Assembly (NCBI RefSeq): GCF_042100115.1
Contig: NC_091274.1
Coordinates: 620,001 to 684,000, forward strand
DNA from: Alternaria dauci
Lineage: Eukaryota > Ascomycota > Dothideomycetes > Pleosporales > Pleosporaceae
DNA: 64,000 bases
Direction: 5' to 3'
This document shows positions 53,560 through 63,310 of this stretch, piece by piece. A program made the translations under genes and the position numbers. A model generated the notes under the pieces. That model was not told the DNA's origin. It saw nothing but the letters and a program-made list of their open reading frames with translations, and did no database searches. Position 1 is the stretch's first letter. Every line of letters starts with the position of its first letter.

Positions 53560-55864
53560 ATGCTGTGCAAAACTTGTTGGTCCATGCTTCGGGGGCAGAA
53601 GAACAAGCAATGGAGGGGGACCTTCGACTTGAGTTCGACGCACCATACCACTTTGGATGACCTGCGGACATCGAAAAAAGATGGCTGTGGAATTTGCTGT
53701 GTCTTGTTTGAAGAACTGGAGACCAGACAGGGCGCAATACTAAATCAGGCTGAAGATGACAAGCTTGACATACAAGCATCTCTCTCCATACTGATGCCTA
53801 GGGAGAATCACCTCTATCGCCTCGAATTCAAGCTTCGATACAAGAAACTTCAGTGTCAACGGACCTTCGCGTTGTTAGAAGCCGGTAGGTCATCGAACTT
53901 GTCTACTGTCTCTACCTAGGTAGCTTACGAACGTGAAAGTCTCCACTGATCCACCCTTCAAGACGCCAACCACCGGCAGTACTTCATCAGATGAAGTTTT
54001 CCAGAGAGCTTTGGAATGGATGAAGAGATGCCAATGCTTTGCAGAGATCGGACCGCAATGGTACCCAGCAAGACTGATCAGCCTGGAGCGGCTGAAGAAA
54101 AGAGACTTCTTCTATACCGAGACGCTGGAGGCCAGCAACAACCACGCAGATGCCGAGGTAGAGTTAATAGAGAGAAGTGGCCTGGAAGCCGCACCGCCGC
54201 TCAAGCACACGCGCTATGTCACCCTTTCGTACTGTTGGGGTTCAATTGCCAAAGAAAATGAGAGAACCAAACTCCTCGCAGAGAACATTGAAGACTTCAA
54301 AAGAGGTATCAGCCTGCGCACCCTGCCCAAAACGCTTCGCCATGCTATGATATTTGCAGCGCAGATTCCGGACGTAGGCTATATCTGGATAGATAGCCTA
54401 TGTATCATACAGGAAAACGAAGCGGATTGGCTCCAGCAATCTGCCTGTATGGACAGTGTATACAGCCATGCCTTCTTGAACCTCTCTGCTACCGCTGCAG
54501 CTAATAGCGACGGAGGTCTTTTCTTCGATCGTAAACCTGAAAGTTTGTTCGAGAACGAGATCCTCCTCAACATCGCCGGCATTCCTGGCGCCAATACCAA
54601 TGAAGGCTCTCAAGGACGCGATCTCCGACGGTGTACGATCTTGGACCTTTCTTTCTGGAAAGATCGGGTAGATGATGCACCTGTCAACAAAAGAGGCTGG
54701 GTGCTCCAAGAGCGCCTCATGGCCCCCAGGGTGTTACATTTCTGCCGAGATCAGGTAGCCTGGGAGTGTTGTGAATTCGAGGCTGCTGAAGGGCACCCAG
54801 AAGGCATTCCAAATTATCAGCCTACACTCCACGGCATAAGCGTTGGAAGTAGACTGAAGGGCCTCGATGCCAACAGGGATGGAGCATGGCTTCGCAGCAT
54901 GCGTCTACAGGGTTACGACGACCCAGATCCTCATTTGCAATCGGGTGTAAACGCGCTTGAACTTTGGGGCCGTATCGTTGAGGTGTACTCCAAGACGAAA
55001 GTCACGCAGCCTGGAGATAAACTCATCGCATTGTCTGGCATGGCTCGTTGGATGTCCAAAAAGATCGAGGAAACCCCAAAGGCAGCTATCGTGCGAAGAC
55101 GCGAGTCTGCCGAGATTAGCCAACACGCGCTCCCTAAGAGTAGTCAGTATGTGGCTGGCCTATGGGCATTGCATCTTGCGAGCCAGCTGTTGTGGTATGT
55201 CGAGCCAACATTTCGGTATGGCAGCTTCGAACACCTTACCGAGTCACCACCGGGATACCGTGCACCATCCTTTTCGTGGGCCGCCATAGATGCCGAGCGC
55301 GGGAACGGCATCAAGTACGGCGAAGTGACTGATCGAGATCTTCTCATAACTGTGGAGGAGATATCGATAACCCCACGATCACGGTCTGACGAGTTTGGAA
55401 TCCTTGACGATGCTTATGTCGAACTGCAAGTCAAGTTGCGCGAGGCGTCATTTTTCAGAAGACCCCCGGATCGATTCGCCTGGCACCTGGTCGGTCGTGG
55501 AAACCTCAACGACGAAATATACACTGATGTGTATCTGGACTGTCCTGCCAGAGACGCTACAGGAGACAACAACGGAGGGATTCTAAGCGGCGATGCGAAA
55601 ATGTTTGTGGTCCCTGCTGCATACACAGATCGAAAGGCTTCACGGGAATCTAAATACCTGACATGCCTGATCTTGCGGCTTGACAGAACACACCGAGCGA
55701 AACCGGTATTTAGACGAGTTGGTTTGACAAAGTTGAGCCCGTATGGAGATCACAAGGCGCTAGACAACCATGAGATCTTGAAGCCGTACGACAGTGATGC
55801 AAACATGGTGGAAAACGTACCTTACGACAAGATGACGGGCATGCACCGCATCCGACTAATCTGA
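53560..55864 (+). CDS. HET-domain protein (heterokaryon-incompatibility type)
   Basis: Two exons (53560-53884, 53940-55864; 55-nt intron, phase 1) give 749 aa. The N-terminus MLCKTCWSMLRGQ starts with a Cys pair, and CGICC follows near residue 46, the usual opening of this family. The HET domain (about residues 200-360) shows its three blocks: YVTLSYCWGS, LPKTLRHAMIFAAQIPDVGY then IWIDSLCIIQ, and WLQQSACMDSVYSHAFLNLSATAA. Later signatures are RGWVLQERLMAPRVLHF and LSGMARWM. The family triggers non-self recognition and cell death in some members; most, as here, have no known trigger. There is no NACHT, WD or ankyrin module. The intron contains a TACCTAGGTA palindrome, and its AAG acceptor is chosen by frame, since the two nearer AG sites break it. 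Confidence 0.88.
53912..53923. repeat. TACCTAGGTA-type palindrome, copy 2 (in the HET-gene intron)
   Basis: A perfect 12-bp palindrome CTACCTAGGTAG, identical to the site at 7621. It lies inside the intron of the HET-domain gene. Confidence 0.8.
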
Positions 55865-56568
55865 GAAGGAATGGATGATGATGTGTTTCTTGCGATTTTC
55901 TGTTGATTATCGTTCATGTAGTATCTATCTCTGGCGTTGAAAGCGCGTACGCGCCGGATGTCGATAGGGTTGGTGTAACCTTGGGATTACGTAGCACACG
56001 GCCGGTCTCACTTCGGTATATCACGGCCTTCCAGGCACGGCTGAATTAACCGACTTGGACATCTCCAGCGGCGTAAACACCTGTTTTGAGACGAGCTATA
56101 TATGTTTATAAAGGAGTATGAACAACATCACTCTATATTAGGCCCGATCAAGTTTCAGACCGGAGACCACGTACATACCTAGGTACCTACCTAGGTAGGT
56201 ATTCACGGAGCCACTACTCCGGCCAGTCAACATCATAGCGCAATTCTCCGAAGTTTCTCTGCGCTACCCTTGTTTGAGTTGGTGGATTGGCGGGTTTAGC
56301 CATCACACACGCCAGCCTTATGATGCCTAGTGTGATATTTGATTATCCGGCCTTCCTGCTGCCCTTTTGAGATGACTGACCGTATTTCCAAGACAGTAAA
56401 GCACAGCACGTGTGACGTGAGCCCATCTCCTAGCACCTGGGCAGTTCAGTGCATAGGCCAGGATGATTAGTCTTGGTCCCACAGTATTAGATACATAAGT
56501 ACCTTCACACATCTCGTCGATTGACATCTTCTTCATCACCACAGCCTTGATTCTCACAAGATCACAAC
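55865..56568. promoter_or_regulatory. Promoter region of the small secreted protein gene
   Basis: 704 bp between the HET gene and the secreted protein gene, both plus strand. It holds a double TACCTAGGTA palindrome at 56176-56200. A TTTATAAAG lies near 56105. No coding frame is convincing. Confidence 0.5.
56176..56200. repeat. TACCTAGGTA-type palindromes, copies 3 and 4
   Basis: TACCTAGGTA (56176-56185) overlaps by one base a perfect 16-bp palindrome ACCTACCTAGGTAGGT (56185-56200). This is the densest site in the window, about 370 bp before the secreted protein gene. Confidence 0.85.
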
Positions 56569-57079
56569 ATGCAGCTCCAGTACCTTCTTCCCGCCGCGTT
56601 TTTCTCCGCCTCGGCCTTCGCGGCAACCTTCAAGGGCTTCTCTGATGTTTCTTGCCAGCGCTACGACGGCACATATATTCCCGTTACGGGAGCTCAACTC
56701 CAAGATCTTGTTGTCCAGCAATGGGAGACCACGGACGTTTCCATAGAAGCATCGCGCTTTCTCACTACTGCCGAGGATAAGGAGAAATGTCCTTCGAATG
56801 AGGATGATACCTATAAATGGGTGAGTTCATTCCATCTCTGCGTGCCACCCGATAGCAATATGTAGTATCATCGATATGTAAATTTGCTGTTGAACCATTG
56901 CTGACTATTCCTCCTTCGCATTCCAGATCTATGTTCCGCAATGGGAGCGAGGAAACGAGTTTTCCTATGGAAACGATGGTGCGATTGCAGTGGTCTACTA
57001 CAAGGATACGGACACCTATAGTCTCTGCAGACACCTTGCTGCTGTTCAGCTGAGTGCGTATGCAGGCTTTTGCCAATAA
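56569..57079 (+). CDS. Small secreted four-cysteine protein, effector-like
   Basis: Two exons (56569-56820, 56927-57079; 106-nt intron, phase 0) give 134 aa. A signal peptide is clear (MQLQYLLPAAFFSASAFA, cleavage near residue 18-19). The mature part of about 115 aa has four cysteines (VSCQR, EKCPS, SLCRH, GFCQ), enough for two disulfides, and no N-glycosylation-rich or repeat region. The fold is not recognisable. Size, secretion and cysteine number fit the operational definition of a candidate effector or other apoplastic protein; the function cannot be read from sequence. The intron is longer than most here, but both ends (GTGAGT, TTCCAG) are strong. Placement beside a HET gene and palindrome-rich sequence is suggestive only. 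Confidence 0.85.
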
Positions 57080-57215
57080 GAGGATAGCGTCAGTAGATTG
57101 CGTATATCGTCAGTGACGACTTCAACAGTGTATAAGACTTAGCAAGCGTCCATGCGACCACCTCCCTGACAAATCTAAACTCCCACTCATCTTGGTCATC
57201 CTCAGGTTGTCGTCC

Positions 57216-59968
57216 TCAGTTGCTCCTGCGCCAACTTCTCAAGGTTCCCGCAAATCTCCTCCTCGTCACATACACGAACCCCATGAACAAAACTGCAAGC
57301 ACCACACTGCCCGCGCCAGTCCTCTGGTTCTGCACAGCTTGCTTCTTCGCCTCCTCATAATACCCCTTCATCTTCTCCGTCATGCCGTCGTCTTTCTCCA
57401 GATCAGGCATCGCCATCACCTTGACCACCAATGCCGTCCAGCCAGTGAATTGCTGTGTGCGTTGTCCATCTCCTTTAATAGGATCGTACTGTTCCCATAC
57501 ATACCCCGTCTTGAGGTAAGAATTGACGACGGTATGAACAATGTTGCTGCGAAGCTCGATGTAAATTTCACGGCAGCGTTGTTGTGATGGGCCAGGTATC
57601 AAGGCGAGGTCAAGTAGGTTGGTCAGAACAAGGTAGTTGATGTTGATCCAGATGGGCGAGCGCCAGTAGTTGTCGTCCTTCCCGTAGGCTCCGTCTTCAG
57701 GGCTTAGACTACGAACGCCAAAGTCTGTCCATAGATGATCGGGGTCGCGAAGAAGGGTTAGCATGGCCGGTAGATGTGGGTGTGATGCATCAGTGAAACC
57801 AGTGAGAAGCGGGAAGATTGAGAGATAGCCTTTATGGCAGACATTCGCATGTAGGGCATTCCGTACGACAGCATCGCAGTATGTGTTCGGCTCCTTTGCC
57901 CAGTGTATGGTGTCGATGTTGGTCTTGACCCCACGAATATGGTTCTGGAATGTGAGGGCGTCGTGTGCATCTTCAGTAAGAAACGCGATGCGTTCAAGGG
58001 TCCGCGCCATCACGCCAACCCAGCACAATGCATCCAAATGCAATTCGGTGATGTCAGGGGGTTCCGCTCGAGGGAAATCATCCAGTCCGCTGGCGAAGTT
58101 TGTTCCTGGTGTTCGACCCCGCCACCTGTAACCTTCGTTCAAGTTGGCTGCTGGAATCGAATGTGCCTCCACGTCTCCAGATTGCGACTTCCGGAACCAA
58201 TCGTAGTGCTTCTTGAGGTACGGATACATCTTTGCCACCAAGGCCTTGCCGGTCTCAGCTTTGGCGAGGTAAACCGAGTCATGGCCGTGATACTTTGTCG
58301 TGCCTTTCAGCATATCGATGAACTTTGAGATGACCAGAAACATTGTTGGTGGGTTAGCAATGTGCGGGAATTGAGTGACAAATTCAGGAGGCGTGCCATC
58401 CTCTGCTTCAGCGCCCAAGATCTGTTCTCTTGCGATCCAGCCATCATCGTCCATGAGGAAAAGCCAGTCGTCTATTACCTCCAGGGCAAGATCGGCATCC
58501 CATTCAACGACGAGTAAGAGATGGAACCCCTCGTCCCATAGGAACCCCCTTGGAAAGGCCGCACGCGATGGTGTATGTGTAAGAAGCTCGTATGGGCCTT
58601 TTGTCTCTGGTGTCGAATGTTTCTTCGCATCGACTGATTTCTGCCAGAAGTTGCCCGTCGTCTCAGCATAGATAGCCTTCTTCGATGTGTCGACCTTGGC
58701 AGTACCAGTGAAGTATCCCAGTCCGCCCAACAGATTCGAGAATGTGTTTTGAGCAAAGGCGCGGTGTTGGTCTGTAGTAAAAGGAGTTTTCGGGTTGAAC
58801 GTAGCGGCGAAGTTTCTATCAAAGGACTTGAGAGTACTCTCTAGACTGCTAGTGAGACCAGCAGCTGGGACATATCAGTATGTTTGGATCATAACGCACT
58901 TTGCTATGTGACATGGCTGAAAGGAGAACTTACAGGTCATGGCTCGCTTCGCGGAATCACTAGAGTAAAGGATATCGAACTGCAGAAGATCAGTCTCCGT
59001 GGAGGTGTAAGATGATGAAACTCACCTCAAATGGTCCATGGCACACTAGTTGAACTAATTGCATGTTGCCGTTACTTGGGGCGTTGCGCAGTACGATATC
59101 ATTTGGTCCAGGCTCCGTGCGGTCCTTGGTCTGGTCTTTCAACGACTCCAAGAAAGTGGCTTCTTACACGAACTGATCAGCTAGCTACTCACACCGACAG
59201 ATGAGATTTGGAACACGGATAGACAGGGTGGAAAAGATTTGACATTCATCGCACTCACATTTGCCCTGCCACAGCCTATCTTCTGTTACGTTCAGCGTCT
59301 TGATGTATGCCACCTCACGCTTCTCTTCTGCGTTGATAGGTACAGGAATGTGAATGCCAGCAGTACCCAATTTAGGGTGTGCAATGTTCATGTTCACTGC
59401 CTGGACAGTCTTGTCGTCGTCAGGTTCGAATTGCTGGCGCGCCTCGAGCTTGCAGTCGGCGCAAGCATCCATGGCCTCCATGCCAATGTAGAAGACTACA
59501 GTTGTCTTGAAATCTGGCGGGACATCTGGTCTTGGTATACCCCGTATGCGCAAGCCCCAATTGCCCTGGCTCTGGCCCTCAGAGTACTTTATAAACTCAG
59601 TCACGAGGTTTATCTTGTTGCCAGGATCTTCTATAGATTGCCTGCCGCCCTCTCGTGTGTCGTATGCGATCCAACCGTATCGGGCCATGCCTTCGCTCTG
59701 GTTTACGTTATGTCGCAGCGCTACATGTCTGGTTAACACTGCAGGCGCTGCCTCATAACGGCTACTTACTCGTCTCAACATCTTCCAGTTTCGCCCACAT
59801 GAGACCCGCAACAAGACTTTTGGGCACGCGGGGGCGAAGACCCAAGTAGAGGTTTGGGCGATAGGGACCCCATAGCAGCGATTCGTTGCTAGTTGGTACT
59901 TTGTGGTCGAGGGCGGACGCGGGCGAGAGAAGGGTGAAGAGGAGGGTCAGGAGGGTTGAGGGGAGCAT
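57216..59968 (-). CDS. CWH41: ER mannosyl-oligosaccharide glucosidase I (GH63)
   Basis: Five exons on the minus strand (59968-59770, 59720-59259, 59159-59026, 58979-58934, 58864-57216; introns 49, 99, 46 and 69 nt) give 829 aa. It removes the outermost glucose from Glc3Man9GlcNAc2 on nascent N-glycoproteins in the ER lumen. GH63 landmarks: WGPYRPNLYLGLRPR near the N-terminus, RYGWIAYD, the catalytic-domain motifs GFLWDEGFHLLLVVEWD and NEGYRWRGR, and late VWEQYDPIKGDG and TGWTALVV. A cleavable-looking signal peptide (MLPSTLLTLLFTLLSPASA) and a C-terminal transmembrane helix (GSVVLAVLFMGFVYVTRRR) predict a type I topology. The 46-nt exon 4 is the smallest piece but is needed for frame. The acceptor of the third exon is AAG and somewhat unusual. 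Confidence 0.92.
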
Positions 59969-60714
59969 GGTGAGGGTTAACGGGTATGACGCGTTTCACC
60001 ACGCGTTGACCAATTGATCCCAGACTAGAGGGTAGGACACGTGCAGCGGTGGCGTGAGGCTTTAGGACATATCTCTGCTACGTCGGATTAGCTCTTAGCT
60101 GAGCGCGACAGCAATGCGCCGGCAATATCGGACAGGAATGCCCAGCCAGAGCTGTCCTGGACCCTGCTGTGCTTTGATTGGGCACTTCGCCCTGCTAGCA
60201 TGTGACGCCATGGCCAAAACAATTCTACTCCAATCTCCCATCGCAGATCAACAGCATCCGATAAGAATCACTGTTCGTTTTACACATCACTCTTTGATGT
60301 CATAGCGACAATCCATCCGGTTCAAGGCCCCAAGCTTTCAACCATTCGCATGCCGCAACTGCCGACTAACTCTGCAACCCGACTGTTTCTATCCTCCGAG
60401 CCAGACCATCTTTCTACTCTTCCCAGCCTGCCACGGAGATGGTTCTTGTCTTTCAAATGTAAGCACGCTACAGCTCTGGCGATGCAAGAAAGGCTGGCTG
60501 CGGTTCCCAGCCACCATGCTCCCGCGCGACGTCAGCGGTAGATGCTGGGTCCACCCACGATGCCGAGCCCCCACAATCTGCAAGTGCGGACGGGCAAACT
60601 AAAAAGCAGCCATCCCGCCTTAGACACTGGCGATCCGGATCGACTCTAGGATAACAGAATATAAAGAACCTGTGCAGATTTTGGCATCATACCATCTTAT
60701 AAACATCATTCAGC
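59969..60714. promoter_or_regulatory. Divergent promoter region, glucosidase I / P-loop kinase
   Basis: 746 bp between divergent starts, with no believable ORF. A TATAAAG at 60660-60666 precedes the plus-strand gene by about 50 bp. Confidence 0.5.
60660..60666 (+). promoter_or_regulatory. TATA-like box of the P-loop kinase gene
   Basis: TATAAAG about 50 bp upstream of the ATG at 60715. The spacing is short but acceptable for a fungal core promoter with a short leader. Confidence 0.4.
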
Positions 60715-61602
60715 ATGGAAGAGCAAGTAGAACGCCTCGTAAACAAGGTTTGGGGTACATGACACCAGCCGGCAGAGTACAACACACGTATTGACCGGGT
60801 TGTAGACAAATACCAAGATGTTCCTGCGTCGAAGCGATTACTGATTGCAGTGTCTGGCATTCCAGGGTCTGGTACATACATGCATGGCAAGTTTAGCTCT
60901 CCAACCAGCTAACCACCACCACCAGGCAAAACAACGCTAGCAGCCATAGTCTCGACCAGACTTAACGAGAAACATGCACAACAGTCGCCAGGCACCGCCA
61001 ACAGTAATCCACTGGCGGCCTTCATACCAATGGATGGCTTCCATCTGTCCCGCCAGCAGCTTGATGCAATGCCAGATCCAGACAGCGCACATGCCAGAAG
61101 AGGCGCGGCATTTACATTCGATGGCGATTCCTTCTACAGCCTGGTCAAAAAGCTACGAGAGCCCATATGTCCAGAGAGTTCGACTTTGTATGCACCCAGC
61201 TTCGATCACGCGCTCAAAGACCCGGTCGAGAACGACATTGCCATTTCGCCATCCGTGCGCATCGTCATATTCGAAGGCAACTACTGCTCCCTGGACAAGG
61301 CGCCCTGGAACGAAGCAGCGAAGCTGATGGATGAGCTCTGGTTCGTGGACGTAGACTTCGATGTTGCGCGGAAGAGGTTGATTCATCGTCACGTCAAGGC
61401 TGGCATCGCCAAGAATGAGGAGGAAGCGCGAAAGAGAGCAGATGAGAATGACCTTGTGAACGGGCAGGAGATAGTCGACTTGAAGTTAGATGTACATGAG
61501 CTGATAAAGAGTCAAGAGGATCATCATTGGGCGCCGGAGGAGCAAGGTGTTGGAGATGGCGAGGATAAGGGGACTAAAGGCGGAATTGCAGGCCGGGTAT
61601 GA
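60715..61602 (+). CDS. P-loop kinase of the PRK/uridine kinase-like family (Yfh7/FrcK type)
   Basis: Three exons (60715-60754, 60806-60871, 60926-61602; introns 51 and 54 nt) give 260 aa. Without the first intron the frame hits TGA at codon 16, so exon 1 is only 40 nt. With both introns removed the N-terminus reads MEEQVERLVNKVWDKYQDVP, then LLIAVSGIPGSGKTTLA, a textbook Walker A whose GSG/K is split by intron 2. Next come PMDGFHLSRQQLD (the substrate/Mg motif of PRK-type kinases), RRGAAFTFD, IVIFEGNYC, and a lid with KRLIHRHVKAG. The family includes bacterial FrcK/YggC-like kinases and yeast Yfh7. The substrate may be a small sugar, nucleoside or vitamin; it cannot be read from sequence. Confidence 0.9.
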
Positions 61603-61913
61603 TGAAGGTCATTGAAAACGAGGTGTAATGCGGCACACGACTAGCAGTTGATATCTGGTTGTTGTACGTGATACAAAATCTACTTGCGACATGCTGCAAG
61701 TACCCTGAGAAGAATTACATTGAGTGCCCTCAGAGTGCCCCTTTGTCACACCTTCCGCTCAGCAACTACACGTCGTACCCAATACAGTTCCTGGAAAGTA
61801 GGCTGCTCATACCGATTGTGGTACCAAGTATAGCAGCCACCCACGTTTTCCCAAGACGCAGATCCACCACTACCAACTAGCCTCAGTGCGCACTTTTCGG
61901 CCTCGTGCATGAT
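61603..61913. other. Convergent intergenic region
   Basis: 3' flanks of the kinase (+) and the DUF-type gene (-), 311 bp. Nothing further seen. Confidence 0.5.
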
Positions 61914-62636
61914 TCACATTGGTCCATCTTGCTGTTTACGATCCGAATCAACCCTGACCTCAATCTTGAATTTGCGAAATTTGCCATTCCAGTGTTCTCT
62001 CCATTTCTGGGTAAACAAATCGGTCTTGTCTAGTCCCACGCCATTATCTTCCCAAACCAGCTCCAAAGACGCACCTTCGAGAGACAAGCTGTCCATTAGC
62101 TTCAGAAAACGATGGTGCGGTTCGTCAGTGAGAGTATTGTCTGCACTGTTGCGGTAATATCAAGCCTGAGGGTACATTTTGAAGTTTCGCACGCCGCTAC
62201 TGGTGAAGACAAGTGAATTCGGTACTCCCGCAAGTTGTCTTTCGAGAAACATCATTCGTCCATATGGCTGGAACGTGAAGGTCCGTGCGATTAAATCCAG
62301 GACTTCGTAAAGCATCTGTTGGCTAGATTGCATCCAGAATGGGAGACCTCGTTGCACTCGCTGCCAGGGCATGACATCAGCGTCTGGGTTCTGTATCGCA
62401 ACGATCATGAGCTGATCTAAGCAAAATGTTAGAGGGCAATCTTGGAGAGCCTCCGCGTATATATGGTCTCGGATCTCGCGAGGAAGACTTAGGAGAGCGC
62501 TCCCATGCTGAGAGGCAATCGTCGAGAGTGGTGGACCAGCCTTCCGGGCTTGTAGTTGAAGACGTTTGGACGCACGCGTGCCTTTGGCTGGCGACGCAGC
62601 GCGTTCCTTAGACGGCGTCTTCCTATTGCTGGTCAT
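61914..62636 (-). CDS. Fungal protein with F-box-like LPREIRDHIY motif
   Basis: Two exons (62636-62201, 62140-61914; 60-nt intron, phase 1) give 220 aa. The basic leader (residues 1-45) has KR-rich patches that could be nuclear-localising. LLSLPREIRDHIYAEALQD (about residues 48-66) is the opening helix of a common fungal F-box-like family that often lacks the complete F-box. After the intron the sequence continues NTLTDEPHHRF, LKLMDSLSLE, LELVWEDNGVGL and KFRKFKIEVRVDSD, which reads as a folded beta/alpha domain. Reading through the donor instead gives a stop five codons after NFKMY. The donor GTAGCG is weak, so the junction is my best reconstruction, not certain. Confidence 0.65.
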
Positions 62637-63310
62637 CTCGTCTTTTGGGTTCCGGATGTGCAGTCAAGTCGTCGACTAGGCGATATGTGAGGAGTCGAGT
62701 TGGTCAATGGGTGATTGCAAATGCTGATATTGACCATTCCAGAGTTGTCTGCGTGTGTAACGGATAAGAGAAAGCAAGGCGGTGTGTTATAGGCGAATGA
62801 GGAGCGGTGATGACGCTAGCAGCGTTTGTGATGTTACCTAGGTAGGTAGGCACGGCCTTCTTATCGTAGTAAAGGAAGCAAAGAAGACAAGTCTCCAGCT
62901 CTACCTGGGGTTGCTGCCTAGAATGTCTGATTTTTTGTTTTCTGCAAGTGGTGGGGTATCATCAAAATAAAACTTCAGAAAAGTGAAAAGCAGCTATCCC
63001 TCTGCTTATCGGTCGCAAATGTCGATAAGCCTAGAATGTTTACGCAAGGAATCATCTCGCAAAGCGTTCAGATCTTCATTTTTACTTGAACCATGCTACC
63101 TACACTGCAATTGGTCAAACTGGAACTCATAGCAACAACCTTGGAAACCTGTCAAACGTTGAGTTCAATCACCGGTCTTGGTCCCAGTGTAGTCCTCATG
63201 AGACTGAGGGCGCGAGACCAAAACCTCTTCTGTCCAACAGAGCTTCAATCCTTCCTATCGTGCCTTCCCAACAAGTTTTCGTAAGCACTTCTTAGCAAGT
63301 TCCATCATCT
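62637..63310. other. Intergenic region with TACCTAGGTA palindrome
   Basis: 674 bp between minus-strand genes. It includes the palindrome core at 62835-62844. Small ORFs at 63086-63295 lack any motif. Confidence 0.5.
62835..62844. repeat. TACCTAGGTA-type palindrome, copy 5
   Basis: Palindromic core TACCTAGGTA followed by another GGTAGG unit. Confidence 0.8.

Noticed and set aside
60715..60762. Early TGA making the P-loop kinase look like a pseudogene
   Set aside because: A 51-nt intron with good ends removes it and restores a standard N-terminus and Walker A.
62160..62200. Stop after NFKMYPQA as the true C-terminus of the 62636 gene
   Set aside because: A 60-nt intron just upstream joins a second open exon in frame that reads as folded protein; kept with reduced confidence because the donor is weak.
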